Origin: Alteromonadaceae bacterium M269
GTDB lineage: Bacteria; Pseudomonadota; Gammaproteobacteria; Enterobacterales; Alteromonadaceae
Direction: 5' to 3'
DNA length: 64,000 nucleotides
Assembly: GCA_004353515.1 (NCBI GenBank)
Contig: SMNZ01000001.1
Location: 186,001-250,000, forward strand
Made by a program: the position numbers and the translations under genes. Under the pieces are notes generated by a model. That model did not search any database. It was not told where the DNA came from and saw only the letters and a list, made by a program, of their open reading frames with translations. Below, in pieces: positions 1-10,048 of the stretch (its first letter is position 1; the number at the start of each line of letters is the position of its first letter).

Positions 1-1074
1 ATGAGCGCTGTGCTTTTAGGTCAAGGTGAGGTATTTCACGAAGGTAAGAGACTTCCTGCTGAAGCTGGATTGGAGATTGCCGGATTAAAAGTTATCGATC
101 TCGCACCTAAAGAAGGTCTCGCTTTACTGAACGGTACACAAGCTTCGACAGCGTTCGCATTACAAGGCCTATTCTATGCCGAAAATGCACTTCACAGTGC
201 GGTAGCGATAGGTTCACTCACCGTTGATGCTGCTGAAGGTTCTCGGGTACCTTTCGACGATAGAATTCATCAAGCGCGAGGACATCAAGCACAAATAGAT
301 GTTGCTGCGGCATTTAGGGCGTTATTGGCAACTTCAGCTATTGGTGACTCGCATGAAGGGTGTGAAAAGGTTCAAGATCCATACTCTTTAAGGTGTCAGC
401 CTCAGGTCTTCGGTGCATGTCTTCAACAAATAACCTACGCAGCACACACATTGGTGACCGAAGCTAACAGTGTTTCTGATAATCCGTTGGTTTTTGCAGA
501 GTCAGGTGACATTTTATCAGGTGGAAATTTCCATGCTGAAGCCGTTGCCATGGCCGCTGATATGCTAGCAATTGCATTGTCTGAAATCGGTGCACTTTCT
601 GAGCGCAGAATGGCATTGTTGATCGATTCTCACTTAAGTGGATTACCGTCGTTTTTGGTTGATAACGGTGGCGTGAACTCTGGCTTTATGATTGCACAGG
701 TGACCTGTGCAGCTTTGGCGAGTGAAAATAAAACCTTAGCTCATCCTGCTTCTATCGACTCATTACCGACTTCAGCAAATCAGGAAGACCATGTATCCAT
801 GGCTACTTTTGCAGGTAGGCGCTTGCGAGATATCTTTGATAACGTCGCTGGTATCTTGGCAATAGAGTGGTTGGCAGCTTGTCAGGGGATTGATTTTAGG
901 GCTCCGCTGAAAACGAGTGAGACTTTGGAAAGTGTTAAAGCTTTGCTTAGGGAGCAAGTCGCTTTCTATGATAAAGACAGATACTTTGCTCCCGATATTG
1001 AAGCGGCAAAGAGGTTGATAGTAAACAATCAGCTATCTGATTTAGTGAATTTGAAGCTGATATCTACTAAGTAG
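1..1074 (+). CDS. hutH: Histidine ammonia-lyase, C-terminal part (5' end outside window)
   Basis: HutH deaminates L-histidine to urocanate, the first step of histidine utilisation in the cytoplasm. The 357 residues match the C-terminal two thirds of the roughly 510-aa enzyme. Visible family signatures are NGTQAS (residues 44-49), [11 protein letters not shown] (125-135), SDNPLVF, GGNFHAE and QEDHVSMA (261-268). The window's first ATG is not the real start. In family members the Ala-Ser-Gly that forms the MIO electrophile lies just upstream of this Met, so about 150 residues including that motif are missing at the window edge. The reading frame is intact to the TAG stop. No other hut gene follows; the next gene is convergent. 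The identification is secure; completeness cannot be judged here. Confidence 0.95.
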   Translation: MSAVLLGQGEVFHEGKRLPAEAGLEIAGLKVIDLAPKEGLALLNGTQASTAFALQGLFYAENALHSAVAIGSLTVDAAEGSRVPFDDRIHQARGHQAQIDVAAAFRALLATSAIGDSHEGCEKVQDPYSLRCQPQVFGACLQQITYAAHTLVTEANSVSDNPLVFAESGDILSGGNFHAEAVAMAADMLAIALSEIGALSERRMALLIDSHLSGLPSFLVDNGGVNSGFMIAQVTCAALASENKTLAHPASIDSLPTSANQEDHVSMATFAGRRLRDIFDNVAGILAIEWLAACQGIDFRAPLKTSETLESVKALLREQVAFYDKDRYFAPDIEAAKRLIVNNQLSDLVNLKLISTK

Positions 1075-1079
1075 ATATC
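1059..1079. repeat. 21-bp perfect palindrome over the hutH stop codon
   Basis: GATATCTACT, one central A, then AGTAGATATC form a perfect inverted repeat spanning the last codons and stop of hutH. It could fold as a small RNA hairpin at the transcript end, but there is no T tract, so a terminator role is unproven. Confidence 0.4.
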
Positions 1080-1169
1080 ATAGCTCGTTAGAGCATGGAT
1101 GGACTATGTGATTGGTGTAAATGAGCGCTGTCAACAATCGTAAGATTTGAAAAGCAAAGGGTATGGGAG

Positions 1170-1535
1170 TTAAGAAGAACGCAAGATTTTTTCTATCTTG
1201 CGTCCTTTAGCGAGTTCGTCGACTAGCTTGTCTAAGTATCTAGCTTGACGGGTGAGAGGGGTATCTATCTCCTCTATTCGATACCCACAGATAACACCTT
1301 TGATTAAGCTGGCATTGGGATTGAGAGTCGCCTCAGCAAAAAATTGCTTCATGGTGACTTTGTCTTCAATCAGAGATTGAAGTTTGTTCTCATCGAATCC
1401 GGTCAGCCATGAAATCACCTGATGAAGTTCATCAACCGTTCGACCTTTCTTTTCAATCTTCGCCACTAAGAATGGGTAGACAGAGTCGAAGACCATGTTA
1501 GCGATTCGTTCGTCATGTTCAGGTGTGGTAGCCAT
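1170..1535 (-). CDS. DUF2200-family protein
   Basis: This small cytoplasmic protein (121 aa) matches the DUF2200 family in overall pattern: N-terminal [23 protein letters not shown], then a central WLTGF motif and a C-terminal [18 protein letters not shown] (longer runs abbreviated here by position: residues 10-32, 43-47 and 102-118). Length is normal for the family, whose function is unknown. It lies about 50 bp upstream of, and is transcribed away from, the end of the symporter gene on the same strand, and it is convergent with hutH. No signal peptide or membrane segment is visible. Confidence 0.8.
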   Translation of the reverse strand: MATTPEHDERIANMVFDSVYPFLVAKIEKKGRTVDELHQVISWLTGFDENKLQSLIEDKVTMKQFFAEATLNPNASLIKGVICGYRIEEIDTPLTRQARYLDKLVDELAKGRKIEKILRSS

Positions 1536-1586
1536 CTTATTTGTTCACTTTTTCGAATATCATTACTGGACAAAGAGCTTCCTGGC

Positions 1587-2957
1587 TCAGGATAGCTCTT
1601 GTGATTCAGTATTTACTGTTTTCTCAAAAGCTTGCTCTTCCTGCTTTTGTCCGGCATCTGGATCATTGAAGATTGCTTCATCAAACTCACCTTCGCTCTT
1701 AGCAACTATAGTCGCAACAACACAGTCACCGGTAATATTGACTGCGGTGCGAACCATATCAAGCAATCTATCCACGCCGATAATGAGTGCAATACCTTCA
1801 ACCGGCAAATTAACTTGCTGAAGAACAAGCGCTAGCATAATAAGTCCAACACCAGGAACACCTGCTGTTCCAATAGAAGCGAGCGTTGCCGTTAGTATCA
1901 CCATTAAGTAGTCAGCAACAGACAAGTCGATACCATAGACTTGCGCAATGAACACGGTTGCTACGCCCTGCATGATAGCAGTGCCATCCATATTAATAGT
2001 TGCACCTAATGGAACAGTGAAAGAAGCAACTGGGCTTTTGACACCCAACTTTAACTTCGCTGTTTCAAGCGTAATAGGTAAAGTCGCGCTGCTGCTTGAT
2101 GTTGAAAACGCAAAAAGTACAGCTTCTCGCATTTTCTTGAGCAAATTAAGAGGATTTAAACCTGTAAAGACTTTTAACAGTGTTGGGTAAGTTACAAAAG
2201 CGTGGATAAGTAACACAACAAGAACAAGGAAGAAGTACTTCGCTAAGTCTAAAATTGCTGCAATGCCCATGGTTGCAAACAGTTTTGCTAAAAGGGCAAA
2301 AACACCGTAAGGGGCTAAAGCCATCAACATGGTAACGAGTTTCATAATCACCGTATTAACGTCTTCAAAGAAGTTACCAATACGTTTGCCAGCTTCACCT
2401 GATAAAGCCATTGCAACGCCGAGTAATAACGCAAAGACGATAACTTGTAACATGTTACCTTCTGCCATAGCGTTAATGGGGTTTGACGGAACCATGTCTA
2501 TGAGTATTTGAGCGAAAGATGGTGCTTCTTTAGCAACGTAGTTTGCACCTTTAGTAGAGATAACTTGTCCGTCTCTTTCTCCAGGTTTGATCATCAATGC
2601 AAGAGAAACCGCAATGGTAATTGCGATTGCAGTGGTGAATACATAGAGACCCACAGATTTACCGGCTAGCTTACCTAGTCTGCTCGGATCCGAGAGACTA
2701 CATGTGCCACAGACTAATGATACGAAGACCAGAGGCACGACCAGCATCTTTAAACTGGCGACGAAAGCCTGACCTACGACATGAAATATACCATCTACTA
2801 AGATTGCATACGCAGATATGTTGAATCCAAATACCCTAACCGAAAAATCTCCGCTATCATCAAAAAGGAATTGCAGCAGACTGCCGATAAGAATACCGGC
2901 AATCATGCCGATAAATATACGAGAAGTAAGACCAAGTTTTTGTTTTTCGTTAGGCAT
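1587..2957 (-). CDS. Dicarboxylate/amino acid:cation symporter (DAACS, GltP/DctA-like)
   Basis: This is an inner-membrane secondary transporter of the DAACS family, which takes up glutamate/aspartate or C4-dicarboxylates with Na+ or H+. The 456 aa are of family length and highly hydrophobic, with repeated membrane spans. Diagnostic motifs include the serine-rich re-entrant loop FSTSSSSATLP (near residue 285), the TINMDGTA motif in TM7, and a GIDRLLDM-type element (GVDRLLDMVRTAVNITGD region) near residue 390. Substrate cannot be decided from sequence. The hydrophilic C-terminal tail is acidic and Gln/Glu rich. A hairpin (AAGAGCT...AGCTCTT, 1573-1600) overlaps the stop codon. Confidence 0.92.
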   Translation of the reverse strand: MPNEKQKLGLTSRIFIGMIAGILIGSLLQFLFDDSGDFSVRVFGFNISAYAILVDGIFHVVGQAFVASLKMLVVPLVFVSLVCGTCSLSDPSRLGKLAGKSVGLYVFTTAIAITIAVSLALMIKPGERDGQVISTKGANYVAKEAPSFAQILIDMVPSNPINAMAEGNMLQVIVFALLLGVAMALSGEAGKRIGNFFEDVNTVIMKLVTMLMALAPYGVFALLAKLFATMGIAAILDLAKYFFLVLVVLLIHAFVTYPTLLKVFTGLNPLNLLKKMREAVLFAFSTSSSSATLPITLETAKLKLGVKSPVASFTVPLGATINMDGTAIMQGVATVFIAQVYGIDLSVADYLMVILTATLASIGTAGVPGVGLIMLALVLQQVNLPVEGIALIIGVDRLLDMVRTAVNITGDCVVATIVAKSEGEFDEAIFNDPDAGQKQEEQAFEKTVNTESQELS

Positions 2958-3120
2958 GGAGATCCTAATAATTGTTGTTATTTATTATTAGCGATAGCCT
3001 ATCAATTTTATCGGCGGATAAAAACTGATCCTGCAAAATAGGTTTTAAAACGATTTATACCCAAAGCCGTTTTTAGAGGTGAAGGGAATATGTTTAATAA
3101 AGTTAGGGTTCAATACCACT

Positions 3121-5355
3121 ATGAGTAATCGATTAGCGAATAAACAGTTTATGGGATTAGGGAAGAAGCTGATTTCCATTATGTTTTTGGTGTTTTTTTT
3201 ACAAGCCTGCGGAGGAGGCGGTGATGACACGGTAACCCGTGACACGACTACATCGACCAACCCAACACCGCCAGCCACGACAACCTTGTCGATTGCTTTA
3301 TCCATTGTTGAGCGTGACTCGGGAACAGCGAGCAACGATTTAAGTGCGACTACACCTTTGACTGTTATAGCGACAGTGACAAATTCAGATGGCGCAGTTC
3401 AGGCTGATGAACTAGTCACTTTTACTTTTAGTGTTGCTGATTTGGCAACCTTTGATCCTGCCAGTGGTACGGCCTTAACTGATGCTCAGGGGGTTGCCCG
3501 TATTGATCTCATTGTGGGGCAAACCGCTGGTGCTGGGCAGGTTGTAGCAACGCTTGATTCCAGTGAAACAGCACAAATTGGCTTTAACAGTGCTGGCCCT
3601 GGGCAGGCAGCATCAGAAGAACCTGCATCACTTGAGTTATTTGCTAACTCAGTTCAGTTACCGTCGAGTGGCTCAGATCAAATTGAGCTTATTGCTTTGG
3701 TGAGAAATGAACAAAACATTTTGATGGAAGGCGTTGATGTGAGCTTTTCAGCGAACGCTAGCTCAGCGTTACAAGTTACCCAGGGAACGACAGCGGCAGA
3801 TGGGACAGCAAGAGCGATGCTCTCTACCGTTAATAACCCTGAAAACCGTGAAGTCACTGTGACAGCACAGGTTGGCAGCGCTAATATCCTCACTCAACAA
3901 TTGGTAATTGACGTTATAGGTACCGCAGTCAATATTAACGGTCCAGCTTCTGTCATTATTAATGACCCTGCGCCTTTGACCATTGTATTAGTAGACTCAG
4001 ATGGTGCACCTATTACTAATCAGTCGTTAGTGCTAACTACGACATCTGGAACTTTAAGTGAAAGTAACCCAACAACGGGTTCTACTGGCCAAGTTACCGT
4101 TAACTACACGGCTCAGAGTGCGGGAAGTGCGGTGATTACTGCTAATGCATTAAATGCTGAAAGCAGTATTACTGTGACGGCTCAAGCAGATGACTTTAGT
4201 TTTACACTTCCAACCATGTCAGTTCCTTTGAATCAGGCGACTGATATCAGTGTGACTTGGTTACGAAATAATACGCCATTTGTTGGCGGTGATATCACCT
4301 TTACTTCGTCTCGAGGTGTGATTGCGTCACCCATGCTAACAACTGATGCTAGCGGTGTTGCAATGACTTCGATTCAATCTTCGAATGCAGGTGTGGCTTC
4401 AATTTCTGCCGAAGGTAGAGATGGCGCTGGTAATGTTGTGACGGCGAGAGGTGAAATTACTTTCATCGCTACACAAGCCGCGACCATTGTTATGGATGCT
4501 TCGCCAGATAATATCGGCCCTAACGGACAAACCAGTACTATCTCCGCTGTGGTTAGAGACGTAAATGGGAACCTAGTTACTGGACAAACCGTTAACTTCA
4601 GCGTTGATGATGTTAGTGGTGGTTCAATTACGCCAAATACATCAGTCACTGATAGCAATGGTATTGCCTCTACCGTTTACACCAGTAGCTCAGTCAGCAG
4701 TGAAGATGCTGTCATAATTAGAGCTGAAGTGGCTAATACGCCAGCGGTTAATGAGATGGTAACGCTTACTGTTGGTAATAGAGCATTTGATATTGTTCTT
4801 GGAACGGGTCGTGATATTCAACTACCAGATCCGTCGTCTTACTTAAAACAGTTTGCGGTGTTTGTTAGTGATAGTGCGGGTCGTCCTGTTGCTAATGTTG
4901 ATTTAACGGTTTCAGGTACGCCAGTTCGTTTTACCCAAGGTGGAACTTATCGTAAAGGATTCTGGATGTTCGATTCTGACGCGAATGTTTGGGTGGCGAT
5001 GATCACTGCTGTATGTCCGAATGAAGATGTTAACGGTAATGGCTTACTCGATGCTGGCGAAGATACAAATGGTGATGGTACGTTAACGCCAGGTATCGTT
5101 AGTACGGTTGCTTTTGCTAATGGTCAGACAGAAACTGATAACAATGGTCAAGCAACGGTTGAGCTGCGCTATCCGCGTGAGTTTGGTCCTTGGACAGATG
5201 TTCAGGTGAGTGTTTTCGGACAATCAGCAGGAACAGAGTCACAAGAAAGCCAGAATTTTGAACTTGTGGTCGCTGCGGAAGATGTTTCTGATGAAGCGTC
5301 ACCACCTCCAGCTAACCCATACGGTGAAGGCTTCCTTTGTACTAATACAAACTAA
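3121..5355 (+). CDS. Large lipoprotein with tandem bacterial Ig-like domains
   Basis: This is a predicted surface or periplasmic lipoprotein, about 744 aa from the ATG at 3121; an upstream in-frame GTG at 3079 would add 14 residues. The N-terminus has a positively charged stretch, a hydrophobic core and the lipobox LQAC followed by GGGG, so Cys30 would be lipidated. The rest is Thr/Ser/Val/Ala rich with repeated blocks of the pattern TDANGxAxxxYT and ITVTAxA. This is characteristic of invasin/intimin-type (Big_1-like) Ig domains, with at least five repeats. Near 5025-5095 a D/N/G-rich stretch (DVNGNG...DTNGDG) resembles Ca2+-binding dockerin/EF-hand loops. Function is unknown; adhesion or cell-surface structure is plausible. 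It is monocistronic with a strong terminator. Confidence 0.85.
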   Translation: MSNRLANKQFMGLGKKLISIMFLVFFLQACGGGGDDTVTRDTTTSTNPTPPATTTLSIALSIVERDSGTASNDLSATTPLTVIATVTNSDGAVQADELVTFTFSVADLATFDPASGTALTDAQGVARIDLIVGQTAGAGQVVATLDSSETAQIGFNSAGPGQAASEEPASLELFANSVQLPSSGSDQIELIALVRNEQNILMEGVDVSFSANASSALQVTQGTTAADGTARAMLSTVNNPENREVTVTAQVGSANILTQQLVIDVIGTAVNINGPASVIINDPAPLTIVLVDSDGAPITNQSLVLTTTSGTLSESNPTTGSTGQVTVNYTAQSAGSAVITANALNAESSITVTAQADDFSFTLPTMSVPLNQATDISVTWLRNNTPFVGGDITFTSSRGVIASPMLTTDASGVAMTSIQSSNAGVASISAEGRDGAGNVVTARGEITFIATQAATIVMDASPDNIGPNGQTSTISAVVRDVNGNLVTGQTVNFSVDDVSGGSITPNTSVTDSNGIASTVYTSSSVSSEDAVIIRAEVANTPAVNEMVTLTVGNRAFDIVLGTGRDIQLPDPSSYLKQFAVFVSDSAGRPVANVDLTVSGTPVRFTQGGTYRKGFWMFDSDANVWVAMITAVCPNEDVNGNGLLDAGEDTNGDGTLTPGIVSTVAFANGQTETDNNGQATVELRYPREFGPWTDVQVSVFGQSAGTESQESQNFELVVAAEDVSDEASPPPANPYGEGFLCTNTN

Positions 5356-5379
5356 CCTGAAAGATTAGTAGCGAATATA

Positions 5380-5410
5380 AAGCCACCTCTTCTGCAGGTG
5401 GCTTTTTTTA
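5380..5410 (+). terminator. Rho-independent terminator of the Ig-like lipoprotein gene
   Basis: Perfect stem AGCCACCT (5381-5388) / AGGTGGCT (5396-5403), a 7-nt loop and a run of seven T. It lies 25 bp after the stop codon. Confidence 0.9.
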
Positions 5411-5458
5411 TTTAACGTTGAGTTTGTACAAGAGTAGAAGCTTAAAATAGTTAGGTTT

Positions 5459-5621
5459 CTTGTAGGTGCAAGCTTTTTGGTTTTGGCATCCTCGGCGGTA
5501 GCCTCTTCCTGTATTTTTCTAGCTACGTATTTCTGAACCTATACTTCCTTCACCCTTGATATTGAGATGCGAATAAACCACAAATTCATCTAAATTCGCG
5601 GATAAATCGAGCTCCTACAAG
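5459..5621. repeat. Inverted pair of REP-like TTGTAGGAGC elements
   Basis: The 341-bp gap 5356-5696 holds no gene. It carries CTTGTAGG at 5459-5466 followed by GCAAGCTTT, and its inverse CCTACAAG at 5614-5621 preceded by TTCGCGG. A third, closely similar copy lies at 38535-38560. The theme (TTGTAGGAGC, then a GCAAGCTTT-like middle, then GCGAA) resembles REP elements of pseudomonads. Two inverted copies about 150 bp apart look like a BIME-type unit. Confidence 0.5.
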
Positions 5622-5696
5622 AAGGCACTGGATGAGGGCGTAATGAACAATCTGCTTGAATTGAAATGGTTTGCTTATACAAACCCAGAGGGAGTC

Positions 5697-8600
5697 TTAA
5701 CCGAAGGTGTTCTGACTTACTGCTTCTTCGGTTATCACCTGAGTATCTTCTAACGGTGTGGGTAATCCCAGGCCATATCCTTGCATATAGTTAACGCCAT
5801 AAGCTTCGAGCATGACTTGCGTTTCTCTGTCCTCTACGCCTTCCGCAATAGACTCCATACCAATATTGCGTGCAACATCAATAACCGATTGAACAATGGC
5901 GCAATTGATTTTGTCCGTGGTGAGATTCTTGGTGAAGGTGCGATCAATTTTTAAATAATCAGCAGGTAAATTCTTAATATAGGCATAGGAACTTAAACCA
6001 CTGCCGAAATCGTCTAATGCAAAATGACAACCTCGTGCTTTTAAGGCGGTCATTAGCCGTGTTGCATTTGTCTGATTGGCAATTGCACTGGTTTCTGTGA
6101 CTTCAAAACAAAGTCTATTGGCTGCTATACCGTTCTTTTCGATTTCCTCTTCAATGAATTCAAGCAGTGAGGAGTCAGCGATTGATTGGCCGGATAAGTT
6201 GATAGCAACGAAGTCTGTTTGCATTAAGGTGGTCTCAGCGATGTTTCCGGCCATACGACCTATTACGTTGCGTATCACCCAACGATCGACTTCAGCCATC
6301 ATGTCATATCGTTCTGCGGCGCTAATGAATTCATGAGGAAGGATCAAGTTACCGTCTTTGTCTCTCATGCGCAGCAGGATTTCCACATGTGTTGGTTTTG
6401 TTGCTTCGGAGCTACCAGTTTTCACCACGATCTGTTGGTAAAGCTCAAAAGCGTCGTTATCGATAGCATGGCGTAAACGAGGCATCCAAAGCATTTCACC
6501 TTTTCGCTGTGAATAAGCTTCGTTATTTAATGTTGAGATAACGACTCTATTTCGCCCCTGACTTTTGGCTTGTAGACAGGCGAGGTCGACCATAGACATT
6601 AATTCAGTCCCTGTATGCATGTTAGATTCTAGTTCTAACAAGCCAATACTGGCGGACAATGAAAACTCGTTTTCATTCCAGAAGAAACGGAACTGTTCAA
6701 CCTGATTAAGAATATCTCTCGCGATTGAGTGCGAATCTTTAACGGGACAGTTACGCAATAGCATAAAGAATTCGTCACCGGCTAGACGAGCTACGATGTC
6801 TGAGCCTCGTGCATGCTCCAGTAATAACTGGGCAAATTTGCGTAATAACTCATCGCCAGCATTATGTCCGCAAGTGTCATTGACGATTTTGAATCGGTCC
6901 AGGTCGATATAAAGCAGTGAATGCTTAGTATCTGGTTGAAAATTAGCGAGGGTTTCTTTTAGTTGGGATTCTAAAGACTGGCGGTTAACTAATCCTGTTA
7001 AGCTATCATGGTTTGCTTGATAGGCCAGTTGGGCTTGCAGTTCCCGCTCTTGGCTCACATCGTGCAGAACAACAATGACACCGATAAGTTTATCGTTAGC
7101 GTTGATCACGGGAGCTGCGGATAACTGTAATGCTAAGGTTGAGCCAGTTCTGGTTATCACCAAACTCTGTCCTTGCAAAATAGCGGGTTCTCTTGTCTTT
7201 AGACAGGTCTCTACCGGGTCAAGAAGAGCATTACTATTGGATTGTTGAGTTTGAAATATCTCGCTGGCTTTCAGTCCAATACCGTCATTATCTTCATTGA
7301 TATCAAGCACTTGTTTTGCAGCTTGATTAATCCTTGTTATAACGCCGTACTCGTCTGTCGCGATAACACCATCGGCAATTGAATTCAGTGTCGTAATAGC
7401 TTGTTCTTTTTCCTTAAATAACGCTTCGGTGTTATTACTTCTTTCTATTTCAATAGATATTCTTGTTGCGAACACACTGAGCAGGGATCTTAACCATTCG
7501 TCGGCAGGTGTTGGCTGAGTGTTCATCAGTCCAATAAGACCAATAGGTGTTCCCTGAGTGTCGGTCAACATTTTCCCAAAATATGAGTGCATGCCCAACT
7601 CGGCGACGACAGCACTTTCAGGGAATTCGTTTAGAAGGTTTCGTTCAACAAAACACTCCCCAGATTGAAGGACTGCTTCGCAAGGACCGCCTTTTAGAAG
7701 GTAAGAGAAGTTGTCACCTAATTCTTTTCCTACCCATACAGAGTGGGTTATTAAGGCCGTTTTTGATTCATCGGCAAAAAAGGAAATGAAGGCTATATGG
7801 TTGTTAGAGGCTTCAGCTAAGTTTTGAACGCAGAGCTTGTAAAATTCGTTTGATTCACTTCGATGACCAAATTCAGCCAGCTTTGACAATGCTTGATTGA
7901 TTTTTCTGCGTTGCATATTGTCCCTGCGCAGCATATGGCGTTGTGTACGCAGGCGGAAAAAAGCAAAGCCAACGGCAGATATAAGTCCAATAACGATAAT
8001 TGCTAACAGTATCGCTGTGTTTTGCAAATAACGCTGTTGTTGCTGATTGTAAACAATGTATTTTGACGACAGCTGATTGAGATAACCGTTAACGTTGATT
8101 TCTTCAATGAGATTTAAATTATTGGTGACTTGCTGCTGATAATGAAAAACGGTGTCGAGATGCCTATTGATCAGGCTAATACGGTCAAAAATAGGCTTGT
8201 TTTCTATTTGATTCAGCAGGTTATCATCGATTTGAATAGCGTTATGAGTATGTGTTGTTTCGTCAAAGGCTCTGCGGTTAAGCGTTTTAATAATCTGCTC
8301 CAGCGTTTCAGTAATGACCGGCGGAACACCTTGATTAGCTAACTCAACTTGTGAGTTAAAGATTAATGTCGGCAAGTAATTAATCGAGTTACGCACTACA
8401 GCAACATCTGATTTAATAAATTCAATTTTCTCTTTTTTGCTATCAAATTTATTTTTTAATTCCGTTGCTTCTGCATGAATATCTCTCAGATTAATTGGCC
8501 ATTGGTATTGTGGTGTTAGTAGCCTTTCAATCATCGCCTGACTGTCGAACACATGCTTCGTGAGCTCATCATAATTTGGTAATAAACCAGCCTGAGACAG

Positions 8601-8774
8601 GGCTAACTTCTCGTCAATGCGTTGATTGAGAACAGACAGTTGATCAAGTTGTCGAATGATACTTTCGTAATAAGCGTTTTGCTTGTTGTTGAAATAGAAG
8701 AAATAGGTAACAGCAAAAACAAGAAGAATGACAAGTAACGAAGCTAAGCTATTTTTTCTTATGTTGAGCAGCAT
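5697..8774 (-). CDS. Membrane GAF-PAS-GGDEF-EAL c-di-GMP protein
   Basis: This predicted bifunctional or phosphodiesterase-type c-di-GMP enzyme has about 1025 aa from the ATG at 8774, which is preceded by GAGGAAT; an upstream TTG at 8792 would overlap the previous gene. Order: TM1 (about 9-28), periplasmic sensor region (about 30-250), TM2 (about 255-275), GAF-like domain (about 300-445), PAS (about 460-575), GGDEF (about 585-745), EAL (about 770-1015). The GGDEF motif reads AGDEF and may still be catalytic. In the EAL domain the signature is EIL, but the metal and catalytic residues look present (INLSGQS, FEVTET, DDFGSGLSSY, LKIDRTF, EGVE). It starts 4 bp after the cytochrome peroxidase gene ends, so the two are probably co-transcribed. 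Confidence 0.9.
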   Translation of the reverse strand: MLLNIRKNSLASLLVILLVFAVTYFFYFNNKQNAYYESIIRQLDQLSVLNQRIDEKLALSQAGLLPNYDELTKHVFDSQAMIERLLTPQYQWPINLRDIHAEATELKNKFDSKKEKIEFIKSDVAVVRNSINYLPTLIFNSQVELANQGVPPVITETLEQIIKTLNRRAFDETTHTHNAIQIDDNLLNQIENKPIFDRISLINRHLDTVFHYQQQVTNNLNLIEEINVNGYLNQLSSKYIVYNQQQQRYLQNTAILLAIIVIGLISAVGFAFFRLRTQRHMLRRDNMQRRKINQALSKLAEFGHRSESNEFYKLCVQNLAEASNNHIAFISFFADESKTALITHSVWVGKELGDNFSYLLKGGPCEAVLQSGECFVERNLLNEFPESAVVAELGMHSYFGKMLTDTQGTPIGLIGLMNTQPTPADEWLRSLLSVFATRISIEIERSNNTEALFKEKEQAITTLNSIADGVIATDEYGVITRINQAAKQVLDINEDNDGIGLKASEIFQTQQSNSNALLDPVETCLKTREPAILQGQSLVITRTGSTLALQLSAAPVINANDKLIGVIVVLHDVSQERELQAQLAYQANHDSLTGLVNRQSLESQLKETLANFQPDTKHSLLYIDLDRFKIVNDTCGHNAGDELLRKFAQLLLEHARGSDIVARLAGDEFFMLLRNCPVKDSHSIARDILNQVEQFRFFWNENEFSLSASIGLLELESNMHTGTELMSMVDLACLQAKSQGRNRVVISTLNNEAYSQRKGEMLWMPRLRHAIDNDAFELYQQIVVKTGSSEATKPTHVEILLRMRDKDGNLILPHEFISAAERYDMMAEVDRWVIRNVIGRMAGNIAETTLMQTDFVAINLSGQSIADSSLLEFIEEEIEKNGIAANRLCFEVTETSAIANQTNATRLMTALKARGCHFALDDFGSGLSSYAYIKNLPADYLKIDRTFTKNLTTDKINCAIVQSVIDVARNIGMESIAEGVEDRETQVMLEAYGVNYMQGYGLGLPTPLEDTQVITEEAVSQNTFG

Positions 8775-8778
8775 GTAA

Positions 8779-9810
8779 TCATTCCTCAACAAAAGGTTGG
8801 TCGTTGTATTGACCTGTCAGCGTGTTAAGAAAAGCTTCGATATCACGTCTATCCGATTCAGGAATTTCTCTACCTAGTTGGTAGACTCCCATGATACGTA
8901 TGACCTCGTCGAGTGAGTCAATCGAACCATTGTGTAAGTATGGGGCGGTCACAGCAACGTTACGTAAGCTAGGTACTCGAAAGAAGAATTTGTCTCTTTT
9001 ATTACCGGTAATATTGTATCGACCGAGATCAGCTTCCCTCGGGGTTTTATCTGAATCCTGGTAATAGTCGCTGAATAATCCAAATTTCTGAAACATATTG
9101 CCACCGATGTTTTTACCTTGGTGGCATGAAGTACATCCATAAGAGTAAAACAGACTATAACCTTGTTTTTCTTTCGGTGTTAGCGCTGAATTATCGCCAT
9201 TGAGATATTGATCGAATCGGCTATTGGGCGTTACTAAACTTCGTTGAAGTGTTGCTAGAATATCGACTAGGTTTTCTCTGGTCACACCATCTGTATAACT
9301 GGCGTTGAACGCCTTAACGTAGTCCGGCTGACTCTCTAGTCTGCGCAGTACGTCTTCCCACTTTGCATTCATAGTTGCCGGTGAAGTAATGATTGCGTCT
9401 AACAACTCATTTAACGACTCGAATTTACCTGACCAAAGCAAACTAAAGTTATGGTTTGTATTAAATATAGTCGGTGTGTTGAGTGTTCTAGGGATCTTTT
9501 TATCCGTCAATGAAAACTGCAAGCCGTCATCACCTCCGCGACTTAAGTCGTGGCAACTTGAACAGGCTAATTTCTCACTACCAGATAAGATGGGATCATT
9601 GAAAAGTTGAAGGCCCAATTGGAGCTTTTTTTCGTCAAGATGAGGTGACATTGGAAGAGGCAACAGCGCTTGTTTAACTGCTTGTAGGTTTGTTTGGGGT
9701 TCTTCTGTAGGTTGAGCACAAACGACAGTCGTTTTCCAAAAAAACGATGCAGCTAAAACCAAGTAGGGACTACATAGGAGTTTCCTATATATGTGCTTAC
9801 GGCTACGCAT
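8779..9810 (-). CDS. Di-heme cytochrome c peroxidase / MauG-family protein
   Basis: This periplasmic di-heme protein (about 343 aa) belongs to the bacterial cytochrome c peroxidase/MauG family, which reduces peroxide or performs heme-based oxidations. Two heme-binding CxxCH motifs are visible, CSSCH (83-87) and CTSCH (226-230), with later family elements TAPYLHNGSIDSL and YQLGREI. The start at 9810 is chosen because it has a good ribosome site (TAGGAGCC) and begins a clear signal peptide ending near VVCAQ; in-frame codons upstream add 25 residues with no such support. The 3' end abuts the GGDEF-EAL gene, which suggests a redox- or peroxide-linked c-di-GMP signalling pair (inference). Confidence 0.9.
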   Translation of the reverse strand: MRSRKHIYRKLLCSPYLVLAASFFWKTTVVCAQPTEEPQTNLQAVKQALLPLPMSPHLDEKKLQLGLQLFNDPILSGSEKLACSSCHDLSRGGDDGLQFSLTDKKIPRTLNTPTIFNTNHNFSLLWSGKFESLNELLDAIITSPATMNAKWEDVLRRLESQPDYVKAFNASYTDGVTRENLVDILATLQRSLVTPNSRFDQYLNGDNSALTPKEKQGYSLFYSYGCTSCHQGKNIGGNMFQKFGLFSDYYQDSDKTPREADLGRYNITGNKRDKFFFRVPSLRNVAVTAPYLHNGSIDSLDEVIRIMGVYQLGREIPESDRRDIEAFLNTLTGQYNDQPFVEE

Positions 9811-10007
9811 ATGGCTCCTACGCCAGTATTGTGTATGAAGTGTGACTGGCTTATAGAATATAGTATCAATTATCCCAGTAAACAAGTGTGTTTGCGGTAT
9901 TTTAAGTGAGGGTAAATTAATGTTCCTAAAGGAGAAATTCTATTTTCTCTTATTTTTAAGCGTTTTGTAAAATGGAGCTTGAGAGGTTTTTATCTCATGA
10001 ACGAGAA

Positions 10008-10034
10008 CCCTCACTCACAGAAAGTGAATGAGGG
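10008..10034. terminator. Hairpin downstream of astB
   Basis: CCCTCACTCAC / GTGAATGAGGG with one mismatch and a 5-nt loop, located 15 bp beyond the astB stop. There is no clear T tract on the astB side, so termination is tentative. Confidence 0.45.
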
Positions 10035-10048
10035 GAAATAAGAGTCTT

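Noticed and set aside
3079-3120. Upstream GTG start of the Ig-like lipoprotein
   Set aside because: It adds residues before the charged n-region of the lipoprotein signal; ATG3121 gives a normal signal peptide.
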